Source: Aquilaria yunnanensis
Lineage: Eukaryota; Streptophyta; Magnoliopsida; Malvales; Thymelaeaceae
Length of the DNA stretch: 64,000 nucleotides
Assembly: GCA_039654915.1 (NCBI GenBank)
Contig: CM077595.1
Coordinates: 44,361,501-44,425,500 of the forward strand
Reading direction: 5' to 3'
The notes under the pieces are model-generated. The model did not search any database, was not told the origin of the DNA, and worked only from the letters and a program-made list of their open reading frames with translations. Of the stretch, positions 1-11,157 are shown piece after piece (within the stretch, counting starts at the first letter, position 1; every line of letters begins with the position of its first letter). The position numbers and the translations under genes are program-made.

Positions 1-371
1 GCCCAGAAACTCAGGGAACATCCGACTGAACACGTGTCGCGATCTGAACGGGCTAGGTACTCCTATAAATACCAGGAAATAAATACTTGGCAGGAGGTTG
101 GTTGGCAAAGGTCTGACTCCTAGACTCTGAGAAAATCACCAGGCGAGACTCTTCAGCCCATTTGTGCTATTTCCTCTGCCCTTTCTCAGCCACCACTGAC
201 TTGGGCGTCGGAGGCTCCCCCCACGGGAAACATATTCCGGGGGCCTCCTAACCCTTTATTTCTGGACTTTGAGGCACACTCCCAAGGGCGAACCATCCTC
301 CAGGTGTTCTTCCTCCTAGAAGTCTATCCACCAGTCATCATGACTCTAAATGATGAGGCCCCCGGCCATCA
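1..371 (+). repeat. 5' LTR of G1 (3' portion only)
   Basis: It matches the 3' LTR of the same element (about 9942-10311) almost base for base. The right border is the CA of GGCCATCA, directly followed by the primer-binding site. The first 500 or so bases lie before the window. The last 32 bases contain the gag start codon (340). Confidence 0.93.
31..71 (+). promoter_or_regulatory. LTR promoter of G1: CACGTG box and TATA box
   Basis: CACGTG at 31-36 and TATAAATA at 64-71 are separated by exactly 27 bases. The same pair with the same 27-base spacing occurs in the 3' LTR (9972 and 10005), both G3 LTRs (38333/38366; 48480/48513), both G4 LTRs (minus strand) and G5 (63744/63777). The TATA box should direct full-length element RNA. 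CACGTG is the core bound by plant bZIP and bHLH factors; which factor acts here is unknown. Confidence 0.8.
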
Positions 372-3300
372 TTTGGGGCCATCTATGGGAACCCGCTCTG
401 AGATTGCCGTCGTTGAAACTCAGCGTTCTAAGGACAAGGGACTCCCGAGGTCCCCATCTGCGCCTGAAACACAACCGGCTGCTGAGCAAACACTCCCAGG
501 GACTTCTGCGTCCGAGGAAGACCGCCCTCTAGTAATCACTATGAGCTTTATGAGGGAGTTTCAGCATTCTGTCGTGGTCGAAATGACACAGCAGATCGAC
601 CGAAGATGGTCACAGCAGACACAGGCCCAAAGACCTCCCTCACCTGCACGCCCTCGGGACAAAAGTCAGAGGTCCACTCATCGCAGTTCGAGAAGCGTAG
701 ACCAGCGCGAAGAGTTGTCCACGGAGAATACGCCCCTTGGGAAACGGCCTGTGGGGCAGAAGAGGTCTGAGCGACCGATGGTCTTGTAGCAAAGAAGTTC
801 GCTGCCTGAGGCGAGGTCCCTGTCCCCTCAGCGCCGAACTCGCTCCCCGAAGAGGCGCCGGCAATCTCCCTTCCCTGAAGAAGGGCCTACTGCCACAGTG
901 CTTATGGAGAGGATATTAGCACGGCTAGATAGGGTGGAGAAACAAATGGCCAGAAAACCCGTTTGAGCCAGACTTTCGGGAACATTCTGCGAAGATGACT
1001 CCCCATTCATTCAGGCCGTTGTTGAGGCAGCTATGCCAGGTGACTTCAGAGTACCTCGGTTGGAGATTTATGATGGCCGTACTGATCCACAGGCCCATCT
1101 GACGAAGTACAAACGCAGCATGATAATGCACGGTGCTGACGACGCTACCATGTGCAAGTGCTTCGAAGTCACCCTCACAGGGCCAGCAACTGCATTGTAC
1201 AATTCATTGCCTTTAGGGACCATCACTGAGTTCCAGGAGTTGTCCACGGCCTTCACGCAGCAATTCATTGGGAGTCGACCTACTGCGAAGATGCTTGTCC
1301 AGATGTTCGACATAGAGCAGAGGAACGGAGAAACCATCCGAGACTATGTCGAAAGATTCAACAGGGAAGCTCTGAGCGTCCCAGACTTCCGGCCTGAAAT
1401 CCGCATTCTTGCCATGACACGGGGCCTTCGGCGAGACTCACAGCTACTCTACGAGTTCTCAAAGGACCCCCCGGAGACCCTCGGAGAATTTTACCGAAGG
1501 GCAGAATAGCACATGACCGCCGAGGAACTAAGAATGGCTGGGCCGAAGTCCGATCACCACCCCGCCGAAGGGTCCAATCAACAAGCTCGGCATCCGACCG
1601 AACAGGTAGGACGACCTGGGAGGATGCGGGGAAGGAAACCCCAAAGTTTCACACCACTGAGCACTACACGGACCAACATCCTCATGGTGCTGGAAAGGCA
1701 AGGGACGCAGATTCGGCGGCCAAGGGCCATGACCGCCGATAATAAGAAGAATGCAAAGAAGTTCTGCCAGTTTCATCGCGACCACGGTCATGACACCGAA
1801 GACTGCTTCCAGCTGAAGAAGTACATAGAGTCGCTGATAAAGCAGGGCCAACTTCGGAAATACCTGCGGATGCCATCCCCGAAAGGCAGAAAAGTTGAGG
1901 AAGAAAGGGCCGAACATGAGGACTATGACTCCGACAGGCGGAGAAACCGAAGTCCAAAAAGGCGCCCTCCACCTCCGGTAGGGGTTATCCAAACAATCAC
2001 CACGGGGCTCCCATCCTAGAAAAGAAAGTAGAAGGCCAGAGAAATTGCAGTCATGGAATATCAAAATCCAGCAAAGAAGATGGCCCGCAAAGATGGATCC
2101 ACCGTCGTCTTTCCCCACGACGATCCGCTGCTGATCATGGCGAGGATAGGGAACTGGGACGTCAAAAGGGTGCTACTTGATGACGGATCAAATGCGGACG
2201 TCCTATTCTCGCACTTACTGCCAAGCTTGGGCATCTCCAGCAGCGAGCTTAAGCCAGTCACCTCACCCACCTTCGAGGTTGGACCATCCGAACTGCCCGT
2301 TCTCGGATGGATCGACCTCCCACTGATGATGAGAGGGACTTCGGTAGATGGAGCAGCTGAGTTGTACGCCTCCGCAATGGCGAGGTTCATCGTCATGGAC
2401 GTCCCATCCTCGTACAACGCCATCCTTGGAAGGCAGACACAGGGAAACCTGCACATTCGCCTTGATGTGAAGTACTTGACTGTCACATTCGCCACCAAGG
2501 ATGGGGATGCAGAGCTCTTCATAGATCAAGCCGAGGTAAGGAAGGTGTTTGTGAAAGCACGAAAAGCTCCGGCAAATAACCTCGCATAAACAATAGAGGC
2601 AAAGGCACCAGAGAAGGGTAAAGAAGGAGAACCCCCAAAAGCGGAAACAGAAACAGTGGAACTTGTCCGAGGACAATCTACCCGAATAGGGAAGAGCTTG
2701 CCCGAAGGTGAGAAGAAAAACCTTGTATCTTTTCTACTGGGAAATAAAGATCTCTTTGCCTACTCGCCGAAGGACATGCCAGGGGTGCACCCTGGCATAA
2801 TACAGCATAGCCTCAAAGTAAGCCCGGAAGCAAAGCCTGTCCGGCAAAAGAAGCGAAGCATCTTAGCCCATAAGAGCAACTTTGTGAAAACCGAAGTCCA
2901 ACGCCTGTTGGACGCTGAAGCCATCAGGGAGGTCAAATACCCCAAATGGTTAAGCAACGTGGTGATTGCCACAAAAGAAGGCAGCAGCAAACTTCGAATG
3001 TGCATCGACTTCAGAAACTTGAACGATGCTTGCCCGAAAGACTCATACCCTCTTCCGCCAATAGACCAACTGGTAGACTCAACTGCCGAATACGGGCTCC
3101 TAAGTTTCCTAAACGCCTTCAGCGGCTACCATCAAATAAGGATGGACCCCGAAGATGAAGAAAAAACCGCCTTCATCACCGAAGGAGGAACATACTGCTA
3201 TGTCAGGATGCCCTTCGGGCTAAAAAATGCAGGAGGCACCTACCAAAGGTTGATGAACAAGGTCTTTAATGACCAAATGGGGAGAAACATGGAGGTGTAT

Positions 3301-5838
3301 GTTGATGATATGATAGTCAAGAGCAAGCTGCCTAGCTATCACGTTGCAGATCTAGAGGAAACCTTCCAAAAGCTCAGAGCCTTCGGGATTCGGCTCAATC
3401 CTGAAAAGTGCATCTTCGGGGTAACCTCGGGAAAATTCCTTGGGTACATGGTATCCGAAAGAGGCATTGACGCGAACCCCGAGAAGATTAAGGCGCTGCT
3501 TGAGTTCCGAACTCCTGCCACAGTCAAAGACGTGCAGAGGCTCACCGGAAGAATAACCTCCCTGAGCAGATTTATTTCCATGTACGGAGATAGGTGTCGA
3601 CCTTTCTTCAAAGTCCTCACAAAGGCAGCAAAAATGGAAGGCGACCTCGGAAAGAATGATCACCCTTGGGACGAAGATTGCCAAAAGGCCTGGGAAGAAC
3701 TCAAAGTCTACTTGGCTAACCTGCCGACTCTGCGACAACCTCGGGAGGGAGAGCCCCTTGTTTTGTACCTCGCCATCACGGAGAAAGCTGTAAGATCGGT
3801 CCTCATGAAAGAAGAAGGGCCAAAGCAATGGCCAGTCTATTACGTCAGCAAATCCCTGCATGGCGCCGAAGTCAAGTACCCTCTGCTTCAAAAAGCTATA
3901 TACGCCTTGGTGCTTGCAGGGAGAAGGCTGCGACCATACTTTCAGGCTCACCCCATCATCGTCCGAAGTAGTCTACCACTACGGGATGTTATGAAGAAAG
4001 TTGATCATTCGGGAAGGCTCTCCAAGTGGTGTATAGAGCTTGCCGAACACGATATCACCTATGAACCTCGGAAGGCCATAAAAGCTCAAGCACTGGCAGA
4101 ATTCTTTGCCGAAATACCCACCACTGAGGAGAGTCATCCGGACCTGGACGAAGGTGAGCCAGAATGGACCTTACATGTTGACGGAGCCTCGGGGTCCGAA
4201 CACCAGGGAGCTGGGGTAATTATCAGAGGCCCCGAAGGCCTGGAAGTAATGAAGGCTATCAAGTTTAGCTTCAACGTCACTAACAATGTGGTTGAGTATG
4301 AGGCCCTCATAGCGGGATTACGACTAGCCAGAAAAATTGGCATGAGAAACTTAAAGGCTCACAGCGATTCCCAGCTAGTAGTTCGGCAGACGACAGGAGA
4401 TTATGGGGTGAAGGACCCAATCTTGGAAAAATACCACGAGCTGGTAGCAAAGCTCGTCCAAGAGTTTGACGCCGTACGGATCAAAAATGTACCTCGGTGG
4501 AATAACACTGAGGCAGATTGCTTGGCGAAGTCAAAAACATACACCGAGGTGCTAGATCACCCGAGCATCTCAATGCTGAGCATAGCGACCTCGGGAAAAG
4601 GATGGAAAGATCCCATAAAAAGATACCTCGCAGAAAATGTACTCCCCGAAGACCCCGGTGACGCTGCAAAACTGCGAAGGCGCTCCGGGCATTTCTTTCT
4701 GATCGGTGAAGAACTATACCGACAGGGATACGCGAATCCACTGCAAAGATGTGTGAACGAAGAGGATACTGAAATAATCCTTGAAGAACTCCACGAAGGC
4801 ATGTGTGGTTCACACATTGGAACCGATGCCCTGGCGGCAGTGATACTTCGCCAAGGATACTTTTGGCCTACCCTGAGAAAGGATGCAAGGCAGTTCGTCC
4901 AGAAATGCGGTAGTTGCCAGAAACACGCGAACATCCAGAGGGCACCCTCGGAATTGGTAACTTCGGCTGACTATCCCTGGCCCTTCGCATTCTGGGGTAT
5001 AGACCTTATTAGGCCACTCCCCTCAGCGCCCGGAGGCGTGAAATTCTGCGTGCTAGCGGTAGACTATTTCTCCAAATGGGTCGAGGCAGAACCACTAGCA
5101 ACTATCTCGGCAAAAGAGGTGCAGAAGTTTGTCTGGAAGAACATTGTATGCAGATTTGGCATACTAAGGGTACTAGTGACTGAATATGGATCCCAATTCA
5201 TAGACAAAGGATTACAGGAATTTATCAGTGACCTCGGAATAAAGATGCACTTCGCCCCAGTAGCTCACCCCCAAAGCAACGAGCAGGTGGAAGTATCTAA
5301 CAGGACCATAAAAGATGGCCTGAAGAAGAAACTGGGGGAAGAAAAAGGGAAATGGCCAGGAGAACTCCAAAGCGTGTTATGGAGTTACCGAACGACGCCC
5401 CGAAGAGCCACAGGGGAGACTCCCTTCTCACTCGTCTTCGGAACAGAGGCCATCATCCCTATCGAGATAGTTAGACCATCAGTACGGGTGCAAGTATTTG
5501 ATGAAGGAGGAAACGACCTCGGCCTAAGAACGAAGCTCGACCTCGTCGGCGAACACAGAGAAATAGCTAAGCTGAGAAGAAAAGCTTTCCAGCAAAGAGT
5601 GGTCGCGGCTATAAATTTACGAGCCAGGCCAAAAGAAATAAAAAAAGGGGACCTCGTTCTCCGAAAGGCTGACTTCGCACCCCGAAAGCCATCCCACGGA
5701 GTACTTCGCGCGAACTGGGAAGGACCTTATCTAGTTCTTGCCGAAGTACGAAAAAGCGTGTACAAACTTGGCGACACCGAAGGCGTAGAATTGAAAAACA
5801 CTTGGCACTCAGATGCCTTGAAGAAATTCTACGCTTAA
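340..5838 (+). pseudogene. gag-pol polyprotein of G1, one frame with six or so stops
   Basis: All parts lie in one frame from ATG 340 to TAA 5836, which shows that this family makes gag-pol without a frameshift. Order by codon: N-terminal region; gag core about 237-387; zinc knuckle of form C-x2-H-x4-H-x4-C at 476-489; aspartic protease with D-D-G-S-N near 614; RT about 848-1040 with Y-V-D-D at 987; degenerate native RNase H; archaeal-type RNase H with D, E, D, D intact from about 1281; integrase with H-H-C-C finger and catalytic core. Stops interrupt gag and protease at 787, 964, 1507, 2017, 2029 and 2587. From 2656 the frame is open for 1060 codons, but the motif A aspartate of RT (3112-3114) is Asn and the second integrase aspartate (5182-5184) is Glu. 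The product would be catalytically dead. Confidence 0.93.
372..391 (+). other. Primer-binding site of G1
   Basis: It starts TTTGGGGCC directly after the LTR end. The related copies read TTTGGCGCCGTC or TTTGGCGCCATC at the same place, so G1 carries a C-to-G change in the core. This is where a host tRNA would prime minus-strand synthesis; I did not identify the tRNA. The site is also inside the gag reading frame. Confidence 0.75.
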
Positions 5839-5972
5839 GATGGAGCGGAAGGATTGTGTTGTGCAAAAAATATCCTAAGTACAGAATGTCCTTGAGAAAA
5901 AATTCTTAAGTGTACAAAATGGTGCAAGACAGAATTCCGTGAAGGTGTTCGGCGCCAAAAGCGCAGATGTGA

Positions 5973-6097
5973 TTTTCCGAAGTCCCTTGAGCCATCATGC
6001 TCGGGAAAATGGAAAACAAAAATTTTGTGAAAGTACTCGCCGCAAAAAGTGCAGATGTGATTTTCCGAAGTCCCTTGAGCCATCATGCTCGGGAAAG
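5973..6097 (+). repeat. Two-copy hairpin module between convergent pol and antisense gene
   Basis: Copies at 5973-6009 and 6061-6097 are nearly identical. Each starts TTTTCCGAAG and ends CTCGGGAAA, so the outer arms pair; inside, GAGC and GCTC pair across CATCAT. The module lies 3' of pol and 3' of the antisense gene. It is present three times in G3 and six times in G4 at the same place. A role in ending or processing the two facing transcripts is my inference. Confidence 0.8.
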
Positions 6098-6234
6098 TGG
6101 AAATGCAAAATCTTGCAAAAAGACTTAGCCAAAAAATATATATTCATTGAGAATGATCAGGCTTACAAAGAAAAAATGCCCGAAGAAGGAACACAAAAAT
6201 GAAGAGGAAAAAAGGAAAAGGCCCCTAAAACAGC

Positions 6235-8670
6235 CTAAGGGTTCTCGACGTCCCGGGAGCCACCAGCCTCTATGCCCTTTTCCACCACCTTCGGCGCCGG
6301 AATTGTGGAAGGCAGGTTCAGGTGCTCGATTTTGGACCAGGACCACCGAGGCCCCTCGGGAATGTTGAGAGCTTCCAAAAAAGAGAGGTCCAGACCTGGG
6401 AACCTCTCAAGGACTTGGTGCTGAGCAAGGTAGAATCTGTCTTGGAAGGCGACCTTGGTCATTTGGTCGGATTTGTCCTTCTCAACCTCAAGGTCCTTGA
6501 GCTCGTCCTTCAAGTCTGCAACCTCCTTCTTCAGCGCCTTGACCCTCTTCTTCGCATCGGGCTCCTTCTTCAAAGACTGGACCTCGGCTTCGAGAGCCTT
6601 CTTCTCACTCACCAATGACCGAATGAGATTGTCAAAATCTGACTTATCTTTGAGAAGGTCTTGGTTGGCAGCAAGCATATCTTTCACCTGATCGCCGAGG
6701 TCAGCAATCTTCAGAGAGGAGTTCTTCTCAAGATCTTCCTTCCCCTTCCGGAACTCCTCCCGAAGGGCAGCAACTTCTTTCTTCGCAGGATCTGACAGCT
6801 GCTGGTTCTTGGCGATCAATGCCGAGCGCGTGACCTTCGCTTTCTCTAAGGTCTCTAAGGCCGAAGCTCGGAACGCCGCCTGCCTGGCCACCCGAACTCG
6901 GAGAAAGCCGGCGTACCCCAGCAGCTGCAAAAAGATGAACGCAAGGTCAGTAAGAGCCAAGCACTTAGGAAAAATTGAAGGGAAAAAGGTGTGAAGAACA
7001 TACCTGAGCAGCATGCTCGGTGACTTTCGCAGCAAGGGTGTCATCGTCCGGATGGGACGCCGCGATAGCCTTGAAGGAGGCCTCTGTAAGAACCCCCTTC
7101 GAAATCTGCTTTGCCATTTCAGGACAGTCCTCGGAGTACAAGTTCATGTCCTCCGTGAATGTCCAGAAAGGCTCTTTTGGTATCTTCCATTGTGGGACTT
7201 TGGCGTCGCGAAGGGCCCGAACCTTCGCGTGTTCGGCCGCCCAGTTCGAGGTAAGTAACTCCCCTGCACGGTGAAAATGAGAAGCGGGTCAGAGACAAAG
7301 GAAAATTCAGAAAAACAAAAAGAGCCATACTTGTTCTGAAAGCAACAGACCTGGCGGCACTTCGAACACGGCGTCCTCAAAATCCTGAGAGTCCTCGGTC
7401 GAAATCCCCTTGCCTTTCTTCTTGCACCGCTTCTCGGCAGAAGGAGCCTCTACCACGGCCTCCAGAAGGGCCTGCGGCGCGGAATGGCTCTGGGGAGGGA
7501 CGTCGGCGGAAGAAACTTCAGCAGCGGCAGGGACTTCGGCAGCTGCCTCAGACGCCGGAATCTCGGCTGCCCGAGGCTCCTTATCAGCCTCATCGGAAAT
7601 TTCCTCCAGAGGAACTTGGGCAGTTTTCTTTGCCCGTTTCGCCGAAGGCCCAGCGCCAGTAGACTTCCGCCTTCGGGAAGCCGCCTTCTTTGTCTGATCG
7701 CCCTTCTCCACCTGGCCGGAGAAAAGGGACTTGTAAAATGCAGCAGTCCCGTCGCCCATTTCTGAAAAAGAAAAAAGACATCAGCGTAAGTCCGAGGAAA
7801 AAACAGCAAGGGAGTAGAAGACAACTCACTTTCGACAAGCGTTTCGAAAGAAATTTCCTCCTTAAGAAGCTTGACCAACTAGGAATCCTTCCCGGCGATG
7901 GCAGGAGCTGGCATCTCGAGGTCGGTCTCGTGCTCCTTAACCACCTTTAGCTCCCGAAGGACCTCTTCGGTCATCAACCTCTAGTTGATAGGGAAGGGGT
8001 ACAGAGAGTGCGGCGCGACCTCGGGAGCCCAGTCAGAGACGGCACGGATGCGGCCGTCGAACTCCGCGAAAGTGGAAGCCAACTCTGGAGTCAGCAACAA
8101 CCTCGGATCAACGATGTCCACATCTAACTTTCCCTGAGCCCACTTGGTCGGAACATACGACCAGGCCTCCTCCATCTTCAGGAAGAAGAATTTCTGTTGC
8201 CACCCCCGCCAGCTGTCCTTGGTGGCGAAGGTGAACATGAATTTTTTGCTCCTGGATCCCCGAGGTAGCATAAAATAGAAGCCACCCTTCGGGACGACAA
8301 AGAGCTTGTAGTACTGCATGAAGATTATAAAATGGGGTTTTATCCCGAAGACGCCACACATACAGAGGAAGGCGTTAAAATAGCAGTACGAGTTCGAGGG
8401 AAGCTGATTCACAGCAATGCCATGAAATTGGCAGAACTCGCAAACCATCTTCGGGGGAGGATACCGAAGTCCGGCCTTTAGCTGGGCTCAGAAAACAGTA
8501 ACCTCGTTACTATGGTTTGAAAAAGCATAATGGCTAGAGCGAGGCAGCCTAGTAATGGCGTAAGAGGGAAGAAAGAAATTTTTCTTCCACCTCTCTAATT
8601 TTGCGGGGGTGGTGCAACAAGGATGGGCTAAAAGAGGCTACCAGCTCTCAGGGATAGGCATTTTCGACAT
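6235..8670 (-). pseudogene. Antisense spliced gene of G1 (Transposase_28-type domain plus coiled coil)
   Basis: Four exons on the minus strand: 8670-7830, 7761-7351, 7263-7004 and 6924-6235. Introns of 68, 87 and 79 bases have GT-AG ends (donor 1 GTGAGT). Phases are 1, 1 and 0, as in G3 and G4, and exons 1, 3 and 4 have exactly the lengths seen in G4 (841, 260, 690). The spliced frame would be 733 codons. Exon 1 matches the plant 'putative gypsy type transposon' domain (Pfam Transposase_28, from memory): a Phe-, Tyr- and Cys-rich block, then G-G-F-Y-F-M. Exon 2 is acidic with a basic K-R-A-K-K stretch, possibly a nuclear signal. Exon 4 is a long coiled coil ending in a conserved F-Q-D-x-F...F-P-x-L-D-L-S-F-L motif. 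Stops at 8640, 8490, 7983 and 7881 break it. Its job is unknown. Confidence 0.82.
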
Positions 8671-8921
8671 GAAAACGAGTTCAGAAAAGGCAAGAAAACA
8701 GTTTCCGGAAAAAACTCAAAAGAACAGAGGAATGAAAACACTCTGGAAAGCAAAAACCCACCAAAAGATTTGCCAAAGTTTGAGGACACCGTCGTGAAAG
8801 TTGGCTGAAAAAAGCTCTGATTATGGCAGCTCCGCCATAGAAAGCAAGAAAGTACGAAAACAGGGGCAAAGCAGAGGAAAGAGCAGAAGTAAAAGCAAAT
8901 GGGACTTATGATGGAATGGGC

Positions 8922-9066
8922 TATTTATAGGCCAAAGGTTGGTAACCGAAACGTCATCATAAGTACCCTTTTGGAGGTGAACCATCGCCGCAACTGCCTT
9001 CTGCACCTGAAAAGGCGCGCCCTCTATAACCGACATGACTCTCCTCCAATGGCAAAGCGCCACGTG
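8922..9066 (-). promoter_or_regulatory. Promoter of the G1 antisense gene
   Basis: On the minus strand TATAAATA lies at 8929-8922, about 250 bases before the start codon at 8670. CACGTG sits at 9061-9066, 131 bases upstream of it. G4 has the same pair with 130 bases between and a similar distance to the ATG; G3 has TATATATA and CACGTG farther apart. Conservation across subfamilies argues for a real antisense promoter distinct from the LTR. The 8671-8921 stretch would be its 5' leader. Confidence 0.65.
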
Positions 9067-9201
9067 TCAATTGCCACGCCAAAACAGGGGACACGTCTTC
9101 TGACATCCCTAAAAAGCTGGGACGCGTTGCTTAGACTGACACGCTTGGCCATCAGACACGATGTTACACAGACCTGCAAGAAGAAAAAGCAGGTTACCTC
9201 G

Positions 9202-9365
9202 AGGACACCAAGAGACAGGCTATGGCCAAACAGCCCATGACCTTCGGGCAAGAAGTGTATCTTCGGCACAGGCTCCGCCTCAAAAACACCAAAGAACAGG
9301 CCAAGGCCGAACAGCCCACACCTTTGGGCAAAAGGTGCATCCTCGGAACAGGTTGAGCTTCCTAA
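9202..9365 (+). repeat. Imperfect tandem repeat upstream of the antisense promoter, G1
   Basis: Two diverged units of roughly 85 bases share ACACCAA-AGA-ACAGGC near the start and TTCGG(C/A)ACAGG near the end. G3 has the same block as a 79-base unit. The block lies between the antisense promoter and the polypurine tract. Nothing in it looks coding. Confidence 0.6.
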
Positions 9366-9426
9366 GAGCCTCCCAAGAACAACCTCGGAAAGAGATGCAA
9401 AACCGAAGTCTTCACTTCGACTTTCC

Positions 9427-9437
9427 AAAGGGGGGCA
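9427..9437 (+). other. Polypurine tract of G1
   Basis: AAAGGGGGG (9427-9435) lies just before the 3' LTR. The same string precedes the LTR in G4 (minus strand, 19549-19557). This is the expected RNase H-resistant primer for plus-strand synthesis. Confidence 0.85.
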
Positions 9438-9439
9438 TG

Positions 9440-10311
9440 TCATAGCCAAAGGCTATCGCCTCTATCTGGCCGAACTCCCTGCCACAGGAATGGCCAGAAG
9501 AAACTGGTGCTACCCGAGTAATGGTGGGATCATACACCTCGGGAGATAGCCGAAGAGCTCCGAGCCCGGCACGCCAGGAAACTTAAGGATACTACTAGCG
9601 TCGAGGTTGCAAACAGATCACCTTCGGAAAAGAGGCCCCAGCTATTGCGGGCCGAACATGATCTCCCCGAAGGCGGAACTCCCTGAAGCTGGGTACCCCC
9701 GAACTGAGGGCGTGTTTCCCGAAGCGGCACCGCCCGTACCGAAGGACAACCTCGCCCAGGGACCTCGGGAGTACGGCAGGAGCATTTAAGGAAGCATTTA
9801 AGGAAGCCTCTGACACGTCCTTTCACAGACGTCATAAGCCGCCTCAAAAGGTGCTCTGACACGCTCACGCCATCAAAATCACATCATGGCCATCTCGGCA
9901 CAAGGCTCAAGGCAACCTGCTACCAGCTATCTGTCCCCTACGCCCAGAAACTTAGAGAACATCCGACCGAACACGTGTCGCTATCTGAACGGGCTAGGTA
10001 CTCCTATAAATACCAGGAAATAAATACTTGGTAGGAGGTTGGTTGGCAAAGGTCTGACTCCCAGACTCTGAGAAAATCACCAGGCGAGACTCTTCAGCCC
10101 CTTTGTGCTATTTCCTCTGCCCTTTCTCATCCACCACTAACTTGGGCATCGGAGGCTCCCCCCCCGGAAACACATTCCGGGGGCATCCTAACCCTTTATT
10201 TCTGGACTTTCAGGCACACTCCCAAGGGCGAACCATTGTCCAGGCGTTCTTCCTCCTAGAAGTCTCTCCACCAGTCACCATGACTCTAAACGATGAGGCC
10301 CCCGGCCATCA
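9440..10311 (+). repeat. 3' LTR of G1
   Basis: 872 bases. The left end reads TCATAGCC where the other copies have TGATAGCC, so the terminal TG is mutated. The right end is GGCCATCA. It contains CACGTG at 9972, TATAAATA at 10005 and the gag start codon again at 10280. From that ATG the frame continues into flanking DNA after 10311. Confidence 0.9.
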
Positions 10312-11157
10312 GCACCGCCCTCGGAAGAGACGAGCATCACCCTCGGAGAATGCGAGTACTAACCTCGGGAAAAGAGGGTCCACAGTCCTTGATCCCCAAA
10401 CCTTGGTAATCCACCATTGCCCTCGGGAATAACAGTACTGACCTCGAAAACATGGTACATTACCATCCTCAGTAAGATCACTTGACCAGCTTCGGGAGAA
10501 GAAGACTCACCATCCTCGGGGGGGGAAGACATTCTCCGAAGAAGGTCCTCTGTGTCGAGGAGACTTGTGAATAATTGGAGCAACCTCGGCAAAGAAGCCC
10601 TCCTATCCCGAAGAGGTATCTTTCATTGAAGGGGTATTGTGAACACGACAAAAATGGTTAAGGAGCGTCTGACACAGAGCCTTCGCACATTCCCCTGACA
10701 CACAGAGCCTTCGCACATGCCCCTGACACACAGACCTCCCCCGACCCTGACTTCTAGCCAGAACGGCCTGTGGCTAGCTGGAGGTCACCATCCCAGAAGG
10801 TACGGACCATATCCGACTGAACACATGTCATGATCTGAGCGAGTTGTGTCAAATAGACTTCTCCCAATCCCCTTCTATAAATACTTGGGAAATGACCTTG
10901 GTAAAGCAGGACTGAACTCTGAAAGAGAACTCTCTCCACTCTTTTACTCTCTACCCTCTGCTCCTTACTTGCCAAATACTAACTTGGGCGTCGGAGGCTC
11001 TTCCCCCAGAAACACACTCCGGGGACCTCTTAACCCCTGTTCTTTTGAGCGTTTCAGGCACTTTCCCATCGGAAGTCTCTCATTCAGAACACCCTCCACA
11101 CCGGAAGTCCCTACTTCAGGCCATTATGTCATACAACAAAGATGCCGATGGGCATCA
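10312..11157 (+). repeat. 5' LTR of G2, left part missing
   Basis: It begins abruptly at the end of the G1 LTR, as expected if G1 inserted into it. TATAAATA is at 10876-10883. The upstream CACGTG has become CACATG. The right end is GGGCATCA at 11157, followed by TTTGGCGCCATC, a well-kept primer-binding site (11158-11177). Confidence 0.8.

Larger units (their letters stand above)
1..10311 (+). mobile_element. Tat-lineage Ty3/gypsy retrotransposon G1, 5' end outside window
   Basis: Order on +: partial 5' LTR (1-371), primer-binding site, single-frame gag-protease-RT-RNaseH-aRNaseH-integrase (340-5838), hairpin repeats, an antisense spliced gene (8670-6235), tandem repeats, polypurine tract, 3' LTR (9440-10311). 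The extra RNase H after RT-RNaseH, and the antisense gene between pol and the 3' LTR, are established marks of the plant Tat lineage. The bases after the 3' LTR (GCACC) cannot be checked for target duplication because the left end is missing. The element appears to sit inside an LTR of G2, whose sequence resumes at 10312. It is non-autonomous now: gag carries stops, and RT and integrase have lost catalytic residues. Confidence 0.93.

Noticed and set aside
2656..5838. Calling G1 pol an intact functional CDS because of its 1060 open codons.
   Set aside because: It has no start of its own, it is the downstream part of the single gag-pol frame, and two catalytic aspartates are lost.
5839..6234. 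Host promoter or gene in the gap after G1 pol.
   Set aside because: The gap is accounted for by the hairpin repeats and the 3' untranslated ends of the two facing genes.
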